64,000 nucleotides of DNA from Pomacea canaliculata (Eukaryota; Mollusca; Gastropoda; Architaenioglossa; Ampullariidae), in assembly GCF_003073045.1 (NCBI RefSeq), contig NC_037603.1, forward strand, positions 16,622,192 to 16,686,191. Direction: 5' to 3'. Shown piece after piece: positions 1-13,094 of the stretch. The translations under genes and the position numbers were made by a program. The notes below the pieces were generated by a model. The model was not told the DNA's origin. It did no database searches and worked only from the letters and a program-made list of their open reading frames with translations. The first letter of the stretch is position 1, and each line of letters begins with the position of its first letter.

Positions 1-80
1 GGTGATCTCCACATACTCATGTCATCTGGTAAGTACTCGAAGAAAGAAATTTTACCACTAAAAATGGTATTTCTTGCCAG

Positions 81-2579
81 GTGTACGGAGATGGAACACA
101 GACACGCTCATTCCAGTATGTGAGTGACCTTGTGGATGGCCTGATGCGATTGATGGCCTCTAACTATTCCCTTCCTATTAATCTTGGCAATCCAGAGGAG
201 CACACAATTATGGACTTTGCCCAAATTATCAAAAATCTTGTTGGTAAGTAATTGTCTGTTTTGTTTTTTCTTTTGTTTATGAAAGAAATTGTGAAAACTA
301 CAGGAAAACAAAACTTAGCAAATGTTTATCATCAAAAATAAAACTATGTTTAGTCTCTAATAAAAATAAAATTAAAAAAATGCATGTTCTTGTGGAAAAC
401 ACTTTTCTATTCAAATCTTTAACATAGGCATGCCATGTGTCTCTGCGTTACAGGAGGAGAGAGTCGCATTGTCACCAAAAAACCCATGCAGGATGACCCA
501 CAGAGACGAAGACCAGATATAACACGAGCTAACAAATATCTCAACTGGGAACCCAAGGTAGCTTTATGATTAAGCTGCATATTGTAATCTTTGTTTTTAT
601 TGCTAAGTTTGCCAAATTATGGACATGGCTCCATCAGTGACAGAATGTTGCAGTCTTTTCTTTCCAGTTATTTGGACTTTACCAAGTTAAGTGATGACTG
701 GAAACAAAGTGCAAGCGATCACAAGTGCTATTTTATTGCCCACCTAACGAAGGAAGTTCTGCCCCTTTCACTTTCTATGGATCTGGAATCCTAACACTTA
801 TTTTTCCATCAGTTCTTCTTGATGTTAATCTTTCCTTTAAACAGCAGATTTTGAAATCTTCTGTCACACATCAGAGCTCTTTATAAGATTTATTTTTATC
901 ATAATATAGCCAATGTATGCTCTACCTCCATAGTGCTACTTTGGCAGGACCATTGTGCCAGTCTCCTTTCCACACATACCTTAAGGTTTCAAAATCTACA
1001 TACAGCTTGCAAGGTTCTAACTCTTGCAAGGTGGAGTACATCACTTCTTTCCAAAACAGCCACACTGGTTTTCTGTGAGCAAAGTCTTAACTAAGCAGTT
1101 GTGCTGGATGGGCAATGTTTTTTTAATGTGTCACATCTGCATTTATGCAGGTAGATTCTCACCGTGTTTTCCCAAGGATGTGTATATGTGGATTACTGTC
1201 TGTCTGCTGAGACCAAAGCTTAGCCTCTTGCGAAATTCTCTGCTTTTAGTCTCAGCAAGCCTAAACAATGAATGGGTCTAAACTGAAAGCTTCGTACAAA
1301 CCTGCCTCGTTTTAGTAGTTAACTGGAAAAAAATTTTCTGCCAGCAGTCCACCAATACAAATTCGTGGTTTTCTTATGGGCCCATGAACAGTCGTCAGCC
1401 ATCTGTTGCACTTTTACTATTACATGTAATGAACTGCATGAGATCATCAAAAATGGGGGACAGTATCTGTATTGCTGAAGAGTTTCTTGTGTTCCTTATT
1501 TTATTATTTACACTTCTTACCCTTTTTGAAGGTATGGTCAACATGTAAAATATTTGTGCTTGTGGCAGAGACTGCAGTAAGGAAACAGATGTGTATGGGT
1601 GAGAAGTAAGGTGTTGCTTATATAAAAGCAATAAAAAGATAAAAGGTGATAATACATTAGCCTAGTGGCCTCTTTTTTTTTTCTTATTGCTGCAAGGTGG
1701 GCAGAAGGAGTTATCCAGCCATTGCCCTGAAGTAAACAGCCTTTTACTCCGAAGTTGAGCACACTAACAGGAAGCCATCCATGGAAAATAATACGATTTT
1801 TGATTTCTCTCTGTCTTATAACCATCTAACTTTTTTATCAAATAATCATAATTATAACAGTAATTATAATAGTTGATTAACATACTGAAGTTTCAAAAAT
1901 ATAACAAAATAACAGCAAAGCGTAAGTGTGAAAATAAATAAACTTGTGAAACAGCTAAAACATGCACGACTGTGATAGAGAGACATCAAATCAAATCAAA
2001 TCAAACTTTATTGTCTGTCGAGGAAACCCAAGACAGAAATTTTTCTTTTGCTCACAAACACATATAATATGATGGGCAGGCATACATACTCATACATAAA
2101 TTTAACACACACGCGCACCTACATGTTCTCACACACAAATAGGTAACTTCACAGGATACCATTAGACCTTTGAGTCCTTGTGTCTTTTATTTACGATGGT
2201 GAGGGCTGCTGGCATGAAGGACCTTTGGTAGGCAGTTTTTCGTACACGTGGCACTTTATAGTGCCTGCCTGAGGGCAACATCTGGAAGTTGGGATGGAGA
2301 GGGTGCGTTAGGTCGGAAGTGATGTTATATGCCATCTTTCTGACTGCATGAAGGTACAAGTCAGAAAGTGGCAGCTGTGATATACTGTGATAGACATAGT
2401 GGGGAAAGGAAGTTTAAAGTTTCTGCCTGCCACAAAAGGTGTTAGATCTTTTTATATGCATTTTTCAGGTACCAATGATGGTGGGTATCAATAAAACGAT
2501 TGAATACTTCCGCAATGAGTTACGAAGATCGCGACACAGTGAGCGGAATTTCCATGCACCAGACTACTTTCAGGTTTGA
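81..2579 (+). CDS. UXS1: UDP-glucuronic acid decarboxylase 1, C-terminal exons
   Basis: Three exons, 81-243, 454-557 and 2469-2579, join in phase and end in TGA at 2577-2579. Each has AG/GT borders. The translated product opens with VYGDGTQTRSFQYVSDLVDG, then INLGNPEEHTI and DDPQRRRPDI, and closes with a basic tail ending DYFQV. This is the C-terminal part of the short-chain dehydrogenase-like fold of UXS1. By family knowledge the enzyme is an NAD-dependent, Golgi/ER-lumenal decarboxylase that turns UDP-glucuronate into UDP-xylose for glycosaminoglycan linker synthesis. The N-terminal membrane anchor, Rossmann NAD site and YxxxK catalytic motif lie upstream of the window. Bases 1-80 look like intron; a GGTAAGT at 28-34 did not give a family-like exon end. 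The last intron carries a CR1/L2-like insertion at 1980-2383. Confidence 0.95.
1980..2383 (-). mobile_element. 5'-truncated CR1/L2-like non-LTR retrotransposon, 3' end
   Basis: On the minus strand the piece encodes the end of a reverse-transcriptase ORF (SDLYLHAVRKM, HPLHPNFQMLPSGRHY, KVPRVRKTAYQRSFMPAAL). It then has a short 3' UTR ending in AATAAAG followed by a (TTTGA)n tail at 1985-2010. An 11-bp target duplication ACTGTGATAGA flanks it (1969-1979 and 2384-2394). The conserved PSGRR/RVPR..R...SF.P.A motif is typical of the C-terminus of this element group. It lies in the last UXS1 intron in antisense orientation. The related copies at 18800-19790 and 44210-45630 share the AATAAAG tail. 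Confidence 0.85.
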
Positions 2580-5500
2580 GCTATATACCATGGTATATTT
2601 TCAGAGGAAAACAGAGTTTTTGTTGGATTTTCCATTCTCTTATATACTTTTTTAAAATAATTGTTTGAACAATTATCTCATGAGGTCAGGGAAAGGAACT
2701 AACATAGGGATATTGAAATTTTTTGTGCAGTGTCAATGTATTAAATCAGAAAAATCTAATGTTGCTGGAGTTTATGTAACATGAGTTTCTTTTATTTCTG
2801 AAAGTTTGAAAGTACCTGAAATAAATTAGAAAGATTTGAAAAAGTGCTGATGAGATTGTGATGGGACAACATTTTAGCCATGACAGATCTTGTTTCCTTG
2901 AGAATTACAAGGGTTATCAAGGACCTAAGAATTATACTATCAGCCTAATCTTTTATTTGTTTACAAACCGGTTTGTTTTGTAACAACTGTGTGTGTGTGT
3001 GCCATTTTTTTCTGATGCAACTTCACACATTCCACTTCACAAGATTGTATGTCTGGATATATGACTTATGCTGTTACCATGGCAGTTGTGATAAATATTT
3101 GCCATGCATCATTGTGGACTGTGTGAACTTGTTTGTGTGGATTCTAAATGTATCAGAGTGAAAAATAACTAATTTCATTATCATCCTAAATTGTAATTTT
3201 GTGTGTGTGTGAGAGAGATGAAGAGCTCTGTGCTGACTGGTTGATGCGGAATTAAACAGACAAGGAAGATGTTTTAGGGTTTTTTTTCTCTTGTGCATTT
3301 TAATTTCATGGTGGTGTGTCATGGGTGGAATCCATGTACAACAAATTCTGTGGGACACATTCACTATAATGATGAGAAATTTAGTGACTTCTATGTGTAA
3401 AAGAAGGCCTCAGTCAGTTGGGAAAACAATTCTTAATTGAGATTCACTTTTAACAGGTTTATATAGAAAGGCTCAGCCATTATTAGTCATAAGCAGCTTT
3501 AAGTGACTGACAGTGAGGGGTGGCTGTTGACTATACAGAATTAGTTAAGGATGTGTAAATGCAGTGGTAACAATGAAATTTTTTTTCCCAAGTAAAGATC
3601 ATTATCTATACATTCAACTTAGGACTATATCACTAGAGAAAAGATATCACTTTTCCTCTTATGTGTATTTTACAGTCCCTAAAGGTCCGCTGCATTGTTG
3701 GCCATCTTTGTAAGTGTTCATGAAATTTCTTTAAAGAGCAATTCACCAAAATCACCTGAAAATATATATGATACGTAAACAAACTTAAACATGCTAAAAG
3801 CGCTAGTTTAGGAGCTAATACAACACTTCTGCTTTTTTATTTTACCTGAAATCTGCATCTACAAAGTGACTTAGTAAGTGTTGTGAGCATATGAGTCACA
3901 TTCTTTAGGTTTATGACACCTTCTGACTATATATATGGTGTATTATAGATAGGGTTCAGTTGGATACTTTCAACATCTGTTTGTTTTTTTAAAACAACCT
4001 CCTAATCTATACATTTTTTTGGATATTCTAAAGTAAGGTGCAATGATAACCATTTAGCTTGTGAGCCTGGAGCCATGTCTGGGTAAGTGCAGGGTTCATC
4101 ACAATTAGCGGGCATGCTTCCAGAAAACATCATTCTATCTTCTTGGCATGATCCTTTCCTTGCATTTGGTAAATTAAAAGGTTCATGCCCCACAGTACAG
4201 TTTTATGAGATATCCAACAACTTTTTATTGACCATCCAAGATTATTGTTAGTACAAACACAATTTGTTATGGAGATTTTCCGCAGAGATTTTAATTTATT
4301 TAATATATTTTCCTTACTTTATTGTGTTCTGTAAGATTTACTTATTCTAAAAGGCTAACACATCAAATGCCTTGGAGCCAAAGTAAGGGTGCTATAAATT
4401 AAACAATATTTCTGTGAGTGTTATAAAATTGGTAGTTATTTTTTATGCTTGCCTTGCAGCAACCTAATTTCTTAAAAAGTAACTGGTTAACATGACTTCC
4501 AAGTGACATGAACAGTTGACAAAGTGTATAGATTTATGATGCATCCGAAGGCTTTGTGAAATGTTACAGTGAGATCTCATGTCATGTTACTGCCAGAATT
4601 TTTTGTGAAATGTTGCTGTAGTAACTTTCAGAAAGCTCACATTTCTTGTTTATTTCAAACACAGACTTGGAATGTGATTTCAAGGAAGACAGTGCCTTTG
4701 GTTGTTAGTCTTTTAAAATCCATTCTTGGCAATTCCATTTATTGCATGAAAGAAGACCAGAATTGGTGTCTTTAAATAAATCACTGTCTTACAATCAGCA
4801 AAACTTTGCACATCACTACATGTTCTGACATTTTCAACCCAATAAATGTTATTTTTGTCCAGTTTTTTGGGCATTGATGAAGGTTCTTTGTATAATTTCT
4901 ATTTATAATGTAAATATCTGCTTATTTGCCCCAGATATAATGTGTAGGAATCCTGCCCTATGATATGTGCCCCCAGAAGTAGTTGTAGCAGAAGGGGGAA
5001 GTCTAATTTTGGATGCTCAGTTAAGTTGACATTGTGCCAGAGGTTGACTCCTCTGATATATATATATAGTAAGGATTTAATCTGTCAGCTAGGCATAGCT
5101 TCTTGTTTGACAGAATATTGTAAGTGACTGGCCATCTCTGTTACAGCAAGAAGGAATGTTGACTCTCTCCAGATGTAGAGCATCTTTATTTTTGTTTTGA
5201 CATCTTCTGTAAGATGTTACTCCAGAATGTGCCTTTTTTTTTTAAATGTTCTACCAGTTTCTTTTGACATGTTTGTTTTGATTTTTTGACATTGCCTAGT
5301 TTGTGAAAACCCATCTTCAAAATTGTTTTTAGCTATTAAGCAATCATGTCTACAATGCTGTGTGGATCTAACAGCATGTTCAATGTCATCTCAGGGTTTA
5401 TTCCAATTTAAGCTATCTACAGTAAAGACAGAAGTAAGGATTGCTTTACCTACTTTCTACGACACAAATAAATAGCTTCTTCATCTTTAAAATGATTGAG

Positions 5501-8500
5501 AACTATAAATGTTCATACTGTGCGTGAAGGAAAACTATTCAGTGAGAAACAGTCCGTACATATTTTGAGTCTTAAAACTTAATTGTGTTATTCCTGTTCT
5601 CCAAGGATTTCAAGACTTTGGATGTAGTGAAATTATCCAAATGATGACCTTGCTCAAACAGGACAGATTATAAAACCGTTTTATCTTTATAACTTTTTTA
5701 TATTTAAGTCTGGTCTTTACCAGGCATTGTTTCTTGACTTCCCACAAATGTTGGGTTGGGTGCCTTTTCAGCACAGGTAGTTTCATTATCAGGCTGGATG
5801 TGGAAGAAAGCACCAGTATTTCTAATATGAGCTGTTGACACTGACCTACCTTCCAAATGGTTAAGTGCTATTATTTTGAAATGTAGAGAAAATGCTTTTT
5901 GTGCTAAATGTTGGATAATACTGGCAAGCCTTCTTAGCTGTTTAGCTTTTTGGGAGCATATGCAATATGCTTAAAACATGTTTATTATGCATACATTATG
6001 TTGGACACATCATATCACAGTGAAGAAGTTTGGCTTTAATCTTTTATACATTCATATTCACATAGAATTCTGCATTACAAAAGCCTGAGGTTAAGGGTGA
6101 ATCTTTAATGAAGTTAATTATTTATGTGATAACAAGTAGTAGTATTTTTAAGTGGAAGTTGAATTTCCAGACATACAATGTCTGCCATATTTTTTTTCTG
6201 TAACATGCTGAGTGATAATCATGGCCTTCAGTTTTGATAAAAGAATGATCTATTTTGTTTAAGAGATATATAATTTTGAAAGAAAGTGTTGTTTCCAAAA
6301 GCCATCTTGTTCTGAGGAATATTGTTTGAAAAGATTTTCAAATATTTATGTTTGTATTTTACTGAGCTGTTTGTGGTATTTTGATGCTTCTTCGGCATTA
6401 TTGACAAATTTTCATGTCTTTGAAAACACATTTTCCTCCCAGAAAATAATCTTTAGCTTGGAGCATTTGACCTTTGTCAGTTTCAGTTTACTGATCAGAA
6501 TGTTTCATTTTCATTTCAGTTTTGAATGATAACTCATTTATTTGAAAAAAGGCAATAGCGTATCACTGGTGGTGTTTCTTTGTGAGAATTGTTGTGTTGC
6601 TTTAATATTATCGGGATTTTAGTTGGTGTGGGCTAATTTGAGGCTGTTTCTAGTTTTAAATCTGGGTTATATGAATGCGTAAATGAGTGGGTTTTTTTTC
6701 AACCTGAACTTGACCTAAAATAAAGACAGTTACTGATTATCAAATGACAAATTTGTCCTATTTTTTACATACCTGCATATTGTGGTACTAGTCAGTTCCT
6801 ATAAGAGTGATTTTTACTCTTTTAAAGCATCTAATGGCCTTGTTGCATCAAGATTTTAGAAAAACATTATTAATTTTTTAAATGCTCATGAAATAAATAA
6901 TCCAGCAATGTACTTTTTTCTCCGGACAATATGATGTAGTCTTTGCATAGTAGTATATCAACTAAAACACTGCCTCCATCAATGTGCCTCATGATGCACA
7001 TACCCAACCTCTAGTGATTTTGTAGTCTTGTGCCATTACACAGCATGACTTGTCAGGAAGACCATAACATAAAAGGTACGCAGAACTTATCAAGTTATGG
7101 GAGGAGCATTTATGTTCCTTGTGTAAGAAGTTCTTTAACATAATGTCTATAACATAAGTAGTCTTTGAACTGTGTGCTTTCTGTACATGTTGTTATTAGT
7201 TTTCATTATTGTTTGCTAAGAAATTTGTTAGTTCTGGCCATGTATATAAAAGAAAAGTCTCCAATATCAAGTATCTCCAATTCTGCAAGTTGTCTGGTAC
7301 TTGCATACAAACCCCGCAAAGCTGGTTCAGTTAGAAAAATTAGCATGCAGCAAGAGTAGAAAAGCAAATAGTTGCATGTGAGGCCAGAGACATGCATGCA
7401 AGCTCCATGTTAAAATGGTGCTGCATACTTTCCGTATTGGACCCAGCTGTTGAATAGGGAACAAAAGGAACTCCCTCAATAACCAAAAATGTTCTCTGTA
7501 ACACTTCCCAATAATTAAAAGGCTACAAGACTTCCTTCACCTTTTGTTAAGGCTAAAAATAACTAATCATGTTTGTTTATGGTGTATTATGACTAGACCT
7601 TGACTGATTATAGCTTATACTGAAAAATGATTGCAATCCTGCAATAAAAATAATGGCCTGTTATGTGCACTATTGGTTTGCAAAGATCGTCACTCACTGG
7701 TTAAAAAAGGGGGAATAACTTTATGCTGGTGACATACATTTTAATGCTCATGTGCAAAACACACTCCATATGCAACATTCTAATTATCCAGCCAACAAAA
7801 GCACTCGCATCGTAGAGGACAACATACTCAGCCCCACTCTCAGCCAAAAGCCCTCATATGAAAGAGGACAATATTCTAGCTATTAACATATACACAAATA
7901 TACAAAGAAAAAGAATTACGGTATCATTTTACAATTATTGTTACTAAAATGTAGCTAATTACAAAGAAATTTTATCTTCCACTGCAGTGACATTATCTTT
8001 GCATTGAAAAAAAAAGTTTGTTGAAAATGAGCTGGTTTTCATTTTAACTTCCTCTGAATCACATGCAAGACATCAATTAAAAAGGAAATTTACAAATTCA
8101 TCAAAGACAACATCGCGAGATAAAAAAGGAGTATCTGATTTTTTTTTCATCTCAATAAGCTATTTTTATACATGTTGCACTTCTTATAGAAAGGCATAGA
8201 ATGTATTAAGTCCTACTCATGCATCTACTGACTTGCATATTGGTCCTTTACTTCTAAACAGCAAAACATTAAGCAGTGAAAAAAGAGATAATTAAATGGA
8301 GTGGTTGGTGCCACCATGCCTATCACTGACAAAATCGGGTTCAGATCTTGGCTCCGGTACTCCTTTCTTTGGCAGGGCCAACCATTATTTGTTTTACTGG
8401 ATGCAGTTTTTTTTATCCCCCTCATTACTTTTTATATCTATGGGTGCATGCTCACATGGGGAATATCATGCAACTGAGCCTAGTGAGGTGTTACACAAAG

Positions 8501-8676
8501 AAGCATTATTTGTTTCATGTATTTATACTTATATCTATTTTTTGAAGTCGGAAAATCCCATTCAACCACATTTGGTTCTGTGTTATTAGGTGAAAAAGCA
8601 TGTAAACTATGAATATGTAAATATAATGTATAACGGCCTTTAAACAAACCAACAAAAACTAATGGTTCAGAACTTC
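2580..8676 (+). other. UXS1 3' UTR and/or intergenic AT-rich DNA
   Basis: No conserved coding exon was recognised here on either strand. The DNA is AT-rich with short TG and TA runs. Several AATAAA hexamers occur, for example near 4775, 4841 and 6893, before the one at 8677. The UXS1 transcript may therefore end early or may extend up to about 6 kb to meet FUNDC1. Confidence 0.5.
8297..8440 (+). repeat. degenerate tRNA-SINE-like sequence
   Basis: A box-A-like GTGGTTGGTGCC near 8300 is followed about 40 bases later by GGGTTCAGATCTTGGCTCC, a box-B-like sequence. The layout and the TTCAGATCT core match the SINE copies at 17155-17305 and 52125-52318. No flanking duplication was found, so this is tentative. 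Confidence 0.3.
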
Positions 8677-8691
8677 AATAAAATGTTTATT
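8677..8691. terminator. bidirectional poly(A) signal between convergent genes
   Basis: AATAAA at 8677-8682 on + and AATAAA on - (TTTATT at 8686-8691) lie within the near-palindrome CAATAAAATGTTTATTG. It stands between UXS1 (+) and FUNDC1 (-), about 0.72 kb beyond the FUNDC1 stop. It is a good candidate for the FUNDC1 cleavage signal and possibly also that of UXS1. Confidence 0.55.
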
Positions 8692-9414
8692 GTAAATTGT
8701 ACCTTTTATTCATTTTAAAATTTAAACTGTAAGGGGACTTTTGGAATACCCAGTATATATTTACACTGTGCACACACACTCTTTCTCTCTGTACTACTTT
8801 ACTTTTTTTTTTAATTCATGTAAACTTGATTTGACAAATACTTTACAAGATCCAGATGGACAACCAAAACCTTTCGAAAAACAAAAAACAAGGGTGGGAA
8901 AAGACCAGCAGGTCTAGGTATTCTGGTCTTGAGATTTAATGTAAAACAGCATGAGAACTTTTCTGATAAGTGTTTGCATTTTAACTCCGCACTACATCAA
9001 TGTAGTACTGCTGAATTTGCTTTATGAGCTTCATGAGCAACATATTATTAAATGAGATTCTTCTTGTGCAATGATACTGTCAACATGCAGTGTTATGTAC
9101 CCACCAAACAATATACACTGCAGAAATTAAGCTACTTGACAAAGGGCAGGCTGCATAATGTAAATGGAAAATGCTTCTATGAAATAAAGTAGGAAAGAAA
9201 TAACTTGGTGACAATACTAGGTCACTACATGTATTTACATTACTTCCACTGAGAGCCATTTCCCACCGGAAGCAGATTTGTGATATATTTATTTGTACAG
9301 GTGAAGACCATGCTACTCTGCCTATGAATTTGTAACCCTATTTTCACCATGTGATGACTGGCAATTCCCGACACTAAAAAGTACTACATGCATATTTCTG
9401 CAATCAGCAAACTT

Positions 9415-11710
9415 TTAAAAACTCATCCCACAAAGAAATCCACCACCAAATCCAACAGCTAGGAAAACATTGTTTTTCACAAACTCTTGCACCTGCAAAA
9501 TAATAAAACAAAGTTATACAGTGACTAATGTACATGTCTAATGTTTTCATGTACTTTTAAAACACTGGCTGATGTGCATGTTATCAACAGTTTAAAGAAA
9601 CAAGCACTCACATGTGTAATGTAGACAAACGTATTGTCAAATAACAGCTAGGAACAGTGCTCAAGGATAGATGTTAAAATAGTGGTAAAGAAACTCCATT
9701 GCCCTCATCATGTGGTACTTAGAGTTAACCATTTTTACACCCAATTCCGTGGTAGAGTAACTATCACAGTTCATGCCAAGGAGATTAAACATAGAAAAAC
9801 ATGTAATAAGATGCTAAATACAGCTATAAACATAGCAAAATAATCCACAATGGCAGCATAGTTTCTTCCCTTATACCCTATTCTTACACGGCAACCCAAT
9901 TGCTGAGTGTATATACACATGGAACATGATAAAACATAAACCAAGGTTTGTTTACAGATATGCTGAACATCACTAAGAGGTTTTGTTTTTGAAATATTAA
10001 TAAGTGATATAAGCATGATATGTATCACAACTTGGGGAGGTATTTAAGAACAGATCTAGTTGGTGAGTCACAATATCAAAGTTAAATTCAAATCTAGACA
10101 GCTAATTGTTGAAAACAGATGCAAGATTCAAATGCTGAAGAGGATAGCCTCTAGACCAGTTTTGAAAAAAAAACTCTTTAAAAACATGCCTATGCCACTT
10201 TTGTGTGTGAAGGTTAGGTATTGCTGGATTCATGTACAGTGCCTTGATCTTGCTGTGTTGGGGAAAAGTGCTCATATGAACTTACTATTACTGACGTCTT
10301 TCTAGATTCTACATGTTTTGTTAAAATATGTAAACATGGATTCCAATGTGCAAATCTCTTTAGTCTTTGGAGAAGAACTTGAACTTAGTTATCTAAAGTA
10401 AAGACCTAGGAAAAAACAAACCTATATACTCACACTGCGTGCCATACTTGGATACGTATGGTGAGTTTTACGTTGAATTTCACGACGTGCTTGCTCTGCA
10501 GTTTCCTGTACACGATCCCAGTTGATTTTTATGAAGCCTTGGTGGTGTGCAATCTAATACAAGGAAACAAATATGCTACATTACTTCACACTTTTTTTCT
10601 GGTTACACATTGAGTAATCACAACAAGCCTACTAGCAAAAATGGTGCCAGGTAAAAATTCAAATGAGCATTTTGAAATAATCATATATTTCCTCTAATAT
10701 TTCTTCCGAGTCTTTAAAGATATTCGTGTGAATTTAAAACTCTAATACATTTTTTAAATATCGGTTCAAGAGATATAAAAGAAGAATAACTAGTAGAAAA
10801 CTAGGAGTTGTTGCTGTTGTAACATATGGTATGTGGGGTTTTTTTTTTGGGGGGGGGGGGGAAATGAGTACTTTCACAAGAATGAGCTGCACTGTTTGTC
10901 ATCATATGACTTTAGTTTTATGACATGGAAAAGAAATACAATGTTTTGTAAGAATAAATAAATGACAGCATATTTGATCAAGAAAGTCAACACAAGGAGG
11001 ATGACATTATTCTGTGAAGATGTTGACTTCATGAAAGAAATCTTAACATCACAGCAAATATCTTATTCATTCCTATAAACACTTTCTATTTACTTAATCT
11101 AAATTAACCCTTTATGTATCCAGCAGGTCCTTTCATGATCATTACTGCTATTTAGCTCACCTGTATCAGAAGGACTGTACCTCCCAATGTACCTGCAGCC
11201 AATTTGCCTACCTTTGCAAACAGAAACCCTGACAACCTGTTGGACAATGGCAGATGCATGAATATAAACAGAATTTGTTTTACAGTGCTGATCATGTGAA
11301 TCATGTTTAAGTTCTAAATTTTGCATTCAGAATGTTGCTTAGATTCTCAAAATAAACTTTGTAGATTATTATTCAAACCAAACCAATGTTAATGATGCCT
11401 TTATTCAAACACTAAAACTGCTTAGAAAATTAAAAAACAAAAGACCTTTCCATCAAATGTGCAAACAAAGGGAAATAATATAGGCACAACAGATGATGTT
11501 TCTATAACAAGTGTTCATTTTTTTTAAAAAAAGACATGAATCACAAAATTATACCCACATTCCTGAAATACTTCCAACAACAACCTGTTTCATGACTGAT
11601 TGGTTGGGACCTATCAGGTCACTCAAGACCTTTTGAAGGGCATTATGATTTGACCCACTGACATCCAGGATCTCATAGCCTTCCTCTTCTTCAGAATTGT
11701 TGTGGGACAT
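9415..11710 (-). CDS. FUNDC1: FUN14 domain-containing protein 1-like mitophagy receptor
   Basis: Four exons on the minus strand, 11710-11559, 11236-11161, 10553-10434 and 9492-9415, splice in phase to a 141-residue protein; human FUNDC1 is about 155. Near the N-terminus an acidic run precedes GYEILDV at residues 11-17. YEIL fits the LC3-interacting motif of the family. The middle reads SGFLFAKVGKLAAGTLGGT (first FUN14 membrane segment). This is followed by the INWDRVQE amphipathic stretch and a C-terminal segment VFLAVGFGGGFLCGMSF. By family knowledge it sits in the outer mitochondrial membrane and recruits LC3 during hypoxia-induced mitophagy. The exon 1 donor is taken as AT/GTGGGT, because only that keeps the FUN14 frame. 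An in-frame upstream ATG at 11761 would add 17 residues; I prefer 11710 because the family begins just before the acidic stretch. Confidence 0.93.
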
Positions 11711-13094
11711 TCTCCCTGTGTGTCTGCTGATCAGACGAGGATGAATTAATTTATTTACCAAGTAACACTACATTACGAACATTTGTTGATGATGGCTGCC
11801 ACTTACTCAACAAATATCACACTCGCAGACACATATATAAATAAGATAATGAGTTAAATGTAAAGGTTCTATAACTTAATTGGTGGTTCTAAATAATTTC
11901 TTTATCTGATGATAAGAAACTGGCAAGAAAGAAATTTTGAACACCTTTTTTTAAAAAGAAATTTAATAGCTTGACAAATGAAGACTACAAAGCATATCTA
12001 TTCTTTGCTGCGTCGGGAGTAGGAGGAATGTGTATACATATACCATTCAGCAAAACACAATGGGAACATTATTCTACACAATTTGTATACACATATACCT
12101 GTATATATCCTGATATATATATATCCTGATAGTTCTCTTTTGTTTTTGGTGTGATAGTAACCTTTTTGGGCTTCAACACCCCTTTTAATGCTTTACCCAC
12201 CCTTTTTTTACATTTTGGTTACTTATTACGTTGGCCTTTTTAAATATATCATGTTTATAAGAATTAGGAAAGTTTTTAATCCACAACCTTTAAAGTTACA
12301 ACTACTTTTTGCCGTGATGTAGCCATAGTTGCTAGCACGGCATAAAAAAACAAACAAATACACATATACCACACCGTAAATTAATGATGAAACTGGTTTG
12401 ACATTTACTTTTAAATTTTATTTTTATAAATTTATAGTTGGAAGGAAGAATTCCTGAATGCGACATAGTTGTTTGGTACATTCAGCACACTTACCAAATA
12501 TTAAAACTTATAAGCAAGCACTTTTATATCGATTATCAATATACGGTATTCATAATTATACTGACTGACAGATAAGGACAGTGGGAAAGAAAAACTGTTT
12601 TACTTTCAGCTAAACATGCGCACTCTCTCTCTCCTATACCTTTGCTCCTCCCCTTTTCTCTCTCTCTAACAAGTGAATAGAAAGGACTGATCGATGTCAA
12701 TGAATCAATGACTAAATGCCAATAAAATACTAAATAGAAAAAGCAAATAGCTTGAGTCCAACCTAGTGATAACTGGTAACTTAAACGGTTCACATCTACA
12801 TTTAACTGACTATCCAATCATTCGTTCTTCAAAAAATATAATAAGCGGTAATATTCTACTTTTTTTAATAAAAAAAAGCACTAATATAACAAAGTATTAT
12901 CTTTACCTTACTATTTAGCTGAAACGAAAGCAGAAATGACAAACCATTTGGGAATCAGACTACTTGAGATAGGAACAAAATTAAGGAAAGTAACATATAT
13001 AGATGAGTCCCGTCCTTCTTGAATAATCCTTCTTCAAATAACACTTCGTCCTACGACCCCATGCTAGTCGAGATTCAGAAAGCTTAAACGAAGG
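11711..13094. other. FUNDC1 upstream region
   Basis: AT-rich and without a supported exon. It holds a SINE tail fragment at 12311-12352, a TATATATA run near 12115 and a pyrimidine-rich stretch near 12620-12670. The FUNDC1 promoter and 5' UTR should lie here, but I see no clear core element. Confidence 0.4.
12311..12352 (+). repeat. 3' fragment of the 193-bp SINE family
   Basis: GCCGTGATGTAGCCATAGTT followed by GCTAGCACGGCATAAAA matches the 3' part of the full SINEs at 24526-24718 and 51785-51978 (GCCGTAATATAGCCTTAGCT, then GACACGGCGTAAAACACC). Only the tail is present, and it ends in an A-rich tract. Confidence 0.6.

Noticed and set aside
10838..10862. T-run and G-run as another SINE C-tail
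   Set aside because: No SINE body adjoins it; it is treated as simple homopolymers.
11099..11326. Minus-strand ORF reading VVRVSVCKGRQ through the FUNDC1 second exon
   Set aside because: The alternative frame (GFLFAKVGKLAAG) is the FUN14 domain and fits the splice phase.
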